Shown: in pieces, positions 32,605 to 36,033 of the stretch
Numbering within the stretch: position 1 is the first letter of the stretch
Layout: each line of letters opens with the position of its first letter
From: Deltaproteobacteria bacterium
GTDB lineage: Bacteria > Myxococcota > Myxococcia > Myxococcales > 40CM-4-68-19
Assembly (NCBI GenBank): GCA_005879315.1
Contig: VBLC01000069.1
Coordinates: 1-36,033, forward strand
Reading direction: 5' to 3'
DNA length: 36,033 nt
Notes under the pieces: model-generated
Told to the model about the DNA's origin: nothing
Database searches by the model: none
Seen by the model: only the letters and a program-made list of their open reading frames with translations
Position numbers and translations under genes: made by a program

Positions 32605-33785
32605 TGTCGCGCCACCGCCGCGGCGATGTGATCGGCGGTGAAGGGTGAGACCGTGCGCCGCGCCTCGGCGATGAGGCGCTCGGCCAGCGGCCGATCGCGC
32701 CAGAGCCGCACCAGCGCACGCGCGAATTCGTCGGGCTCTTCGGCGAGCAGCAGATCGATTCCGTCGCGATAGGGCAGCCCCTCCGCCGCGATGCGGCTCG
32801 CCGCCACCGGCACGCCGGCAGCCCAGGCCTCGAGGATCTTGATGCGTGTCCCCGATCCGGCGCGCAGCGGAATGGCAGTGGCGAAGGCGGCGTCGAGGTA
32901 AGGCTGCACCGAGGACACGCTGCCGGTGACGATCACGTCGCGGGCGGCGAGCGCCCGGACCGCGCTCGGGGGATTGCGCCCCACCAGGACCAGCCGCGCG
33001 CCGGGGAGCATGCCGCGGCAGAGTGGCCAGATCTGCCGCGCCAGCTCCACCGCTGCGTCGGCGTTGGGCCGCCAGTCGAGCGAGCCGACAAAGATCACGT
33101 CTCGCCGCTGCGCCACCGCGCTGGGCGAGAGCGGCGGCACGCCGTTGGGCACGACGCAGACGCGGGGCGCGCCCATCGCGGCGAAGACCTCCGCGTCGCG
33201 CTTGGAGCAGGCGATCACCAGATCCATCTCGCGCGCCACTTCGCGCTCCAGCGCGCGGATGCGCCGCGCCTGCCAGGAGAGCGCGCCGCGCTGCCAGAAG
33301 GGCGCGCTCGACGCCAGCCGCTCGATGATCTCCGCCTCGACGTTGTGCGCGTCGAGCACCAGCTTGGCCCGCGCCTGTAGCCTGCGCACCAGCGGCCAGC
33401 AGAGCGCGGTGTGCGGATGATCGAAGTGGACCGCGGCGAACTCCTGCGTCGCCAGCACTTCGCGCAGCGCAGCGGGATACCAGCCGTAACGGCTGTAGCC
33501 TGCCGGCAACCCCGCGGCGACCCCGGCGGCCTCCGCGACCATCGTATCGACGGCCGTCGAGCGCCGCACGAGTTGCAGACGGCCTGCGAGGACGCGCTCG
33601 AGCTCGCGCGGATCGGCGCCATCGCGATCCCAGGCGACGGCGGTGACGTCGAAAGCGCGATCGAGCGCGCGCAGGACGCTCAGCGCGCGGATCGCGCCGC
33701 CGGTGTTCGCGGGGAGGGGAATGCCCGGCAGAAGGCAGAGAACGCTCGGCCGGCCGTTCGCTCCTCCTGCGATCGTGCGCTCCAC
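32517..33785 (-). CDS. Glycosyltransferase family 4 (minus strand, convergent)
   Basis: Protein of 422 residues with N-terminal VLCLLPGIPLPANTGGAIRA (small-residue TGGAIR loop), VLDAHNVEAEIIERL, then donor domain VIFVGSLDWRPNADAAVELA, ARLVLVGRNPP and IPLRAGSGTRIKILEAWAAG, the latter being the E-containing donor motif. This is the WsaF/RfaB-like subgroup pattern. GTG at 33785 is the only in-frame start before the Rossmann strand. It overlaps the convergent glycosyltransferase by 88 bp, an unusually long overlap for two conserved enzymes; the terminal residues after HYREELG may be dispensable. Confidence 0.88.
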   Translation of the reverse strand: MERTIAGGANGRPSVLCLLPGIPLPANTGGAIRALSVLRALDRAFDVTAVAWDRDGADPRELERVLAGRLQLVRRSTAVDTMVAEAAGVAAGLPAGYSRYGWYPAALREVLATQEFAAVHFDHPHTALCWPLVRRLQARAKLVLDAHNVEAEIIERLASSAPFWQRGALSWQARRIRALEREVAREMDLVIACSKRDAEVFAAMGAPRVCVVPNGVPPLSPSAVAQRRDVIFVGSLDWRPNADAAVELARQIWPLCRGMLPGARLVLVGRNPPSAVRALAARDVIVTGSVSSVQPYLDAAFATAIPLRAGSGTRIKILEAWAAGVPVAASRIAAEGLPYRDGIDLLLAEEPDEFARALVRLWRDRPLAERLIAEARRTVSPFTADHIAAAVARHYREELGIGSSESARAYSEAYAPAIAATS

Positions 33786-33880
33786 GCCGCCCTCCGCGAA
33801 TCACGGCTCGCAGCTCAATGGTGAACACCGATGAGCGGACCTGCACGGCGCGCGTCAGCCGAGCGCGACTGCCCATGGCA

Positions 33881-34783
33881 TCAGCGGCGCCGGATCGGCA
33901 CTCCCGGCACTGAGCTTGTCGGCGTGACCGCTGGCATGCGCATCTGGCGGCGCTCCTCGGACAGCTCGCTCAACCGCTGCAGGATGACGAAGGGGTCGTT
34001 CTCCAGCTGAGCGGCGAAGAGGCGCAGCCGCTCCGCCAACGCCCGCGCCGCCTGCGGCATGAAGCGGTTGAGCGCCGCGGCGCCGCCCAGCGTGCCGTCG
34101 CCGGCCAGGCGGGTCGTGTCGCGAAATCCGCCCGCCGCCAGCTCGCGCGCCAAAGGAGCGACGTCGCCGGCGGCGAGCAGCGCATCGACCACGGCCGCTG
34201 CCCCGAGATACGGCAGGTGGGAGGCGAACGTCACCGCGCGGTCGTGCACGGCGGCGTCGACGTCGAGAATCTTCTCGGCGCCGGCCGAGGTCCAGAGCGC
34301 GCGCACCTTTGCGGCCGCGCCCTCGACGGGAGCGCCCACCGAAGGGCAGAGCGCCACGGTGCAGCCGTCGAACAGCGCAGGGGTGGCGGCGACGAAACCG
34401 CGATACTCGGTCCCCGCCATCGGATGGCCGCCGACGAAGGCCACCCGATCCTGCGCCGCGCCGGCAGCGCAGATCAGCTCCTTCGCTCCGCACACGTCGG
34501 TGAGCACCGCGCCGGGCCGCATCCGCGCCGCGACCTTCGGCAGCATGGTCAAGAGCGCCTGCGCCGGCGTGGCGAGCACCACCAGGTCGCAGACGTCGAG
34601 CGGCGCATCCTCCGGCGCCGTCGCCGCGTCGACCGCGCGCTCCTCCAGCGCCTGCTCGCGCGGGCGCGGGTCGTCGTCGACGCCGATGATGCGCAGTCCC
34701 GGCAGCGCGCGCCGCAGCGCCAGCGCGAGCGATCCGCCGATCAGTCCCAGCCCGACGATGGCGATCCGCTCGGCTTCGGCCAC
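33881..34783 (-). CDS. tyrA: Prephenate dehydrogenase
   Basis: NAD(P)-dependent enzyme of 300 residues making 4-hydroxyphenylpyruvate for tyrosine. N-terminal Rossmann motif IAIVGLGLIGGSLALAL (GxGxxG at 11-16). The catalytic GGHPMAGTEYRGF carries His120. The helical dimer domain includes HDRAVTFASHLPYLGAAAVV, and GGFRDTTRLA is the usual late motif. The GTG start is required because the Rossmann strand begins five residues later; the purine-rich AAAGAGAG abuts it closely. With the PDT-DAHPS-CM fusion 4.4 kb away it completes the branch from chorismate. Divergent from the lipoprotein gene. Confidence 0.93.
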   Translation of the reverse strand: MAEAERIAIVGLGLIGGSLALALRRALPGLRIIGVDDDPRPREQALEERAVDAATAPEDAPLDVCDLVVLATPAQALLTMLPKVAARMRPGAVLTDVCGAKELICAAGAAQDRVAFVGGHPMAGTEYRGFVAATPALFDGCTVALCPSVGAPVEGAAAKVRALWTSAGAEKILDVDAAVHDRAVTFASHLPYLGAAAVVDALLAAGDVAPLARELAAGGFRDTTRLAGDGTLGGAAALNRFMPQAARALAERLRLFAAQLENDPFVILQRLSELSEERRQMRMPAVTPTSSVPGVPIRRR

Positions 34784-34887
34784 CTCTCTTTTCTATCCCA
34801 TCAGGCGCGGCGGGTCAGCAGGCGCCCGCCCGCTGCGGAAGGGGATTTCCCGTTGGCTGCGCGGCGGCTGCTACGCAGCTTCACCGC

Positions 34888-36033
34888 ATGCGCGCAAGAT
34901 GGATGCTGACGGCATTCTTGGTGGCGGGCTGCGGCGGCAAGACGAACACGGCACAATCGGTAGTGCCCTCGCAAGCGCAGCTCAACATCTCCATCCAGGG
35001 ACCGGGCCTGGTGCACGGCGACGGCTTCGATTGCCACGGCTCCTGTAGCAGGCCGTACACGGCCGGCACCCAGCTGCACCTCCAGGCGATCCCCGATCCG
35101 GGCGCGACCTTCGCCGGCTGGAGCGGCGCCTGCAGCGGCACGGCGCCGTGCGACCTGAAGATCGACGCCGATCGAACGGTGGCGGCGAAATTCGAAACGC
35201 CGCCGCCTCCGCCGCCGGGCAAAGCGCGCCTGACGGTCGCGGTCGACGGTCACGGCAGCGTTCGATCGGCGCCGGCCGGAATCGATTGCGGCGGCGCCTG
35301 CAGCGCCACGTTCGACGTCGGCACTTCGGTCGCGCTCGCCGCCACGCCCGACGACGGCTGGACCTTTTCGGGCTGGAGCGACGGCTGCGTCGGCAGCGGC
35401 GGCTGCGCGCTCACGCTGAACGGCGATGTGCGCGTGTCGGCGAAATTCAATCCGCCGCCTCCGCCCCCGGCCGTGGTCACGCTCGCCCCAGCCGACGGCA
35501 CCAACATCGGCGTTCTCGCGCTCAACTCCTCGAGCGTCTTCTTCGTTCGCAGCGGCAACAACATCAGCGGAATCTGGTCGGTGCCGAAGACCGGGGGGAC
35601 GGCCTCCCTCGTCGCCACCACCTATTGGCCCAGCGACGTCGTCGCCGATGACCAGTACGTCTACTGGACCAACTGGTCTTCGATCCAGCGCGCGCCGGTG
35701 TCCGGCGGCAAGGCCGAGCAACTCTACACCGGTAACAGCATCATCAAGCTGGCTCTCGACGGCGCCAACATCTATTACACGAGCTGGAGCTACACGACCA
35801 ACGGCGGCGCCAGCGCCTCGATCCTGGTCGGCCCGACGAGCGGCGGCACTCCGACCGTACTCGCGACGGGCCATCCCTCTTCGGGTGCTCTCGCCGTCGA
35901 CACGCAGCATGTCTACTGGACCGACAAGGACTGGTCGAAGGGCACTGGATCGATCAGTCGCGTGCCGAAGGCCGGCGGCACGGTGGAGACTGTCGTCGCC
36001 TGCGGCAGCTGCACTCCCGTCGTCATCCGCCTC
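34888..36033 (+). CDS. Lipoprotein with InlB-like repeats and a propeller-like domain (3' end cut by window)
   Basis: The frame is open to the right edge, 382 residues visible. The signal peptide MRARWMLTAFLVAGC ends in a canonical lipobox LVAG-C15. Two Cys-rich divergent InlB-B/bacterial repeat units follow: FDCHGSCSRPYTAGTQL with GATFAGWSGACSGTAPC, and IDCGGACSATFDVGTSV with GWTFSGWSDGCVGSGGC, each linked by a Pro-rich stretch (PPPPPP). After about residue 200 come repeats of the type YVYWTNWSS-IQRAPVSGGKAE and HVYWTDKDW, a DUF5050-like YWT propeller. Related proteins are frequent in Myxococcota surface proteomes; ligand or role is unknown. Confidence 0.85.
   Translation, partial: MRARWMLTAFLVAGCGGKTNTAQSVVPSQAQLNISIQGPGLVHGDGFDCHGSCSRPYTAGTQLHLQAIPDPGATFAGWSGACSGTAPCDLKIDADRTVAAKFETPPPPPPGKARLTVAVDGHGSVRSAPAGIDCGGACSATFDVGTSVALAATPDDGWTFSGWSDGCVGSGGCALTLNGDVRVSAKFNPPPPPPAVVTLAPADGTNIGVLALNSSSVFFVRSGNNISGIWSVPKTGGTASLVATTYWPSDVVADDQYVYWTNWSSIQRAPVSGGKAEQLYTGNSIIKLALDGANIYYTSWSYTTNGGASASILVGPTSGGTPTVLATGHPSSGALAVDTQHVYWTDKDWSKGTGSISRVPKAGGTVETVVACGSCTPVVIRL

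Overview
The window looks like chromosomal DNA of a delta-proteobacterial lineage, most likely a myxobacterium or relative (Myxococcota). The signs are very high GC, a secreted protein ending in a MYXO-CTERM-like Cys/transmembrane/Arg tail, several large secreted beta-propeller proteins, InlB-like repeat lipoproteins, and frequent GTG/TTG starts with ATGA or GTGA overlaps. The species cannot be named from the sequence. The genes at both edges are cut by the window: a rhodanese-MoeB protein on the left and a repeat lipoprotein on the right.

Layout. 1-7.2 kb: rhodanese-MoeB, then a polysaccharide block (Wzx-type flippase, O-antigen ligase/polymerase, glycosyltransferase) interrupted by an opposite-strand DUF4091 surface protein. 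7.25 kb: tRNA-Ala(GGC). 7.4-16.6 kb: secreted-protein block on the minus strand, with a lipoprotein that has two Ig-like repeats and a cohesin-like C-terminus, a BNR propeller with a C-terminal dockerin-like module translationally coupled to it, a CocE/NonD hydrolase and a second giant propeller. 16.7-20.4 kb: DOPA-dioxygenase-like gene, a 5'-truncated YbhB/YbcL gene, and a phosphate block (phoB, DUF47, pit) with a candidate Pho box. 20.4-23.5 kb: two coupled left-handed beta-helix acyltransferases facing an FkbH-ACP pair. 23.5-24.4 kb: apaG and greB. 24.43-25.38 kb: a roughly 0.95 kb imperfect inverted repeat made of two tail-to-tail copies of a four-helix-bundle (23S rRNA IVS-type) gene with structured flanks. 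25.4-27.5 kb: Gfo/Idh/MocA oxidoreductase and double-FHA protein. 27.6-29.5 kb: a prephenate dehydratase-DAHP synthase-chorismate mutase triple fusion. 29.5-33.8 kb: EamA exporter and three glycosyltransferases. 33.9-34.8 kb: prephenate dehydrogenase. 34.9 kb to the end: repeat lipoprotein.

How the genes work together. The flippase, ligase and four glycosyltransferases suggest a dispersed surface-polysaccharide locus. FkbH, ACP and the two acyltransferases could supply and attach an acyl (possibly glyceryl) decoration. The triple-fusion enzyme and TyrA make phenylalanine and tyrosine precursors. PhoB, DUF47 and Pit form a phosphate-uptake unit. The strongest candidates for something undescribed are the coupled cohesin-like/dockerin-like pair, the inverted four-helix-bundle element with a covarying hairpin and a 21-bp hairpin that hides the ribosome-binding site and start codon, and the aromatic-pathway triple fusion.
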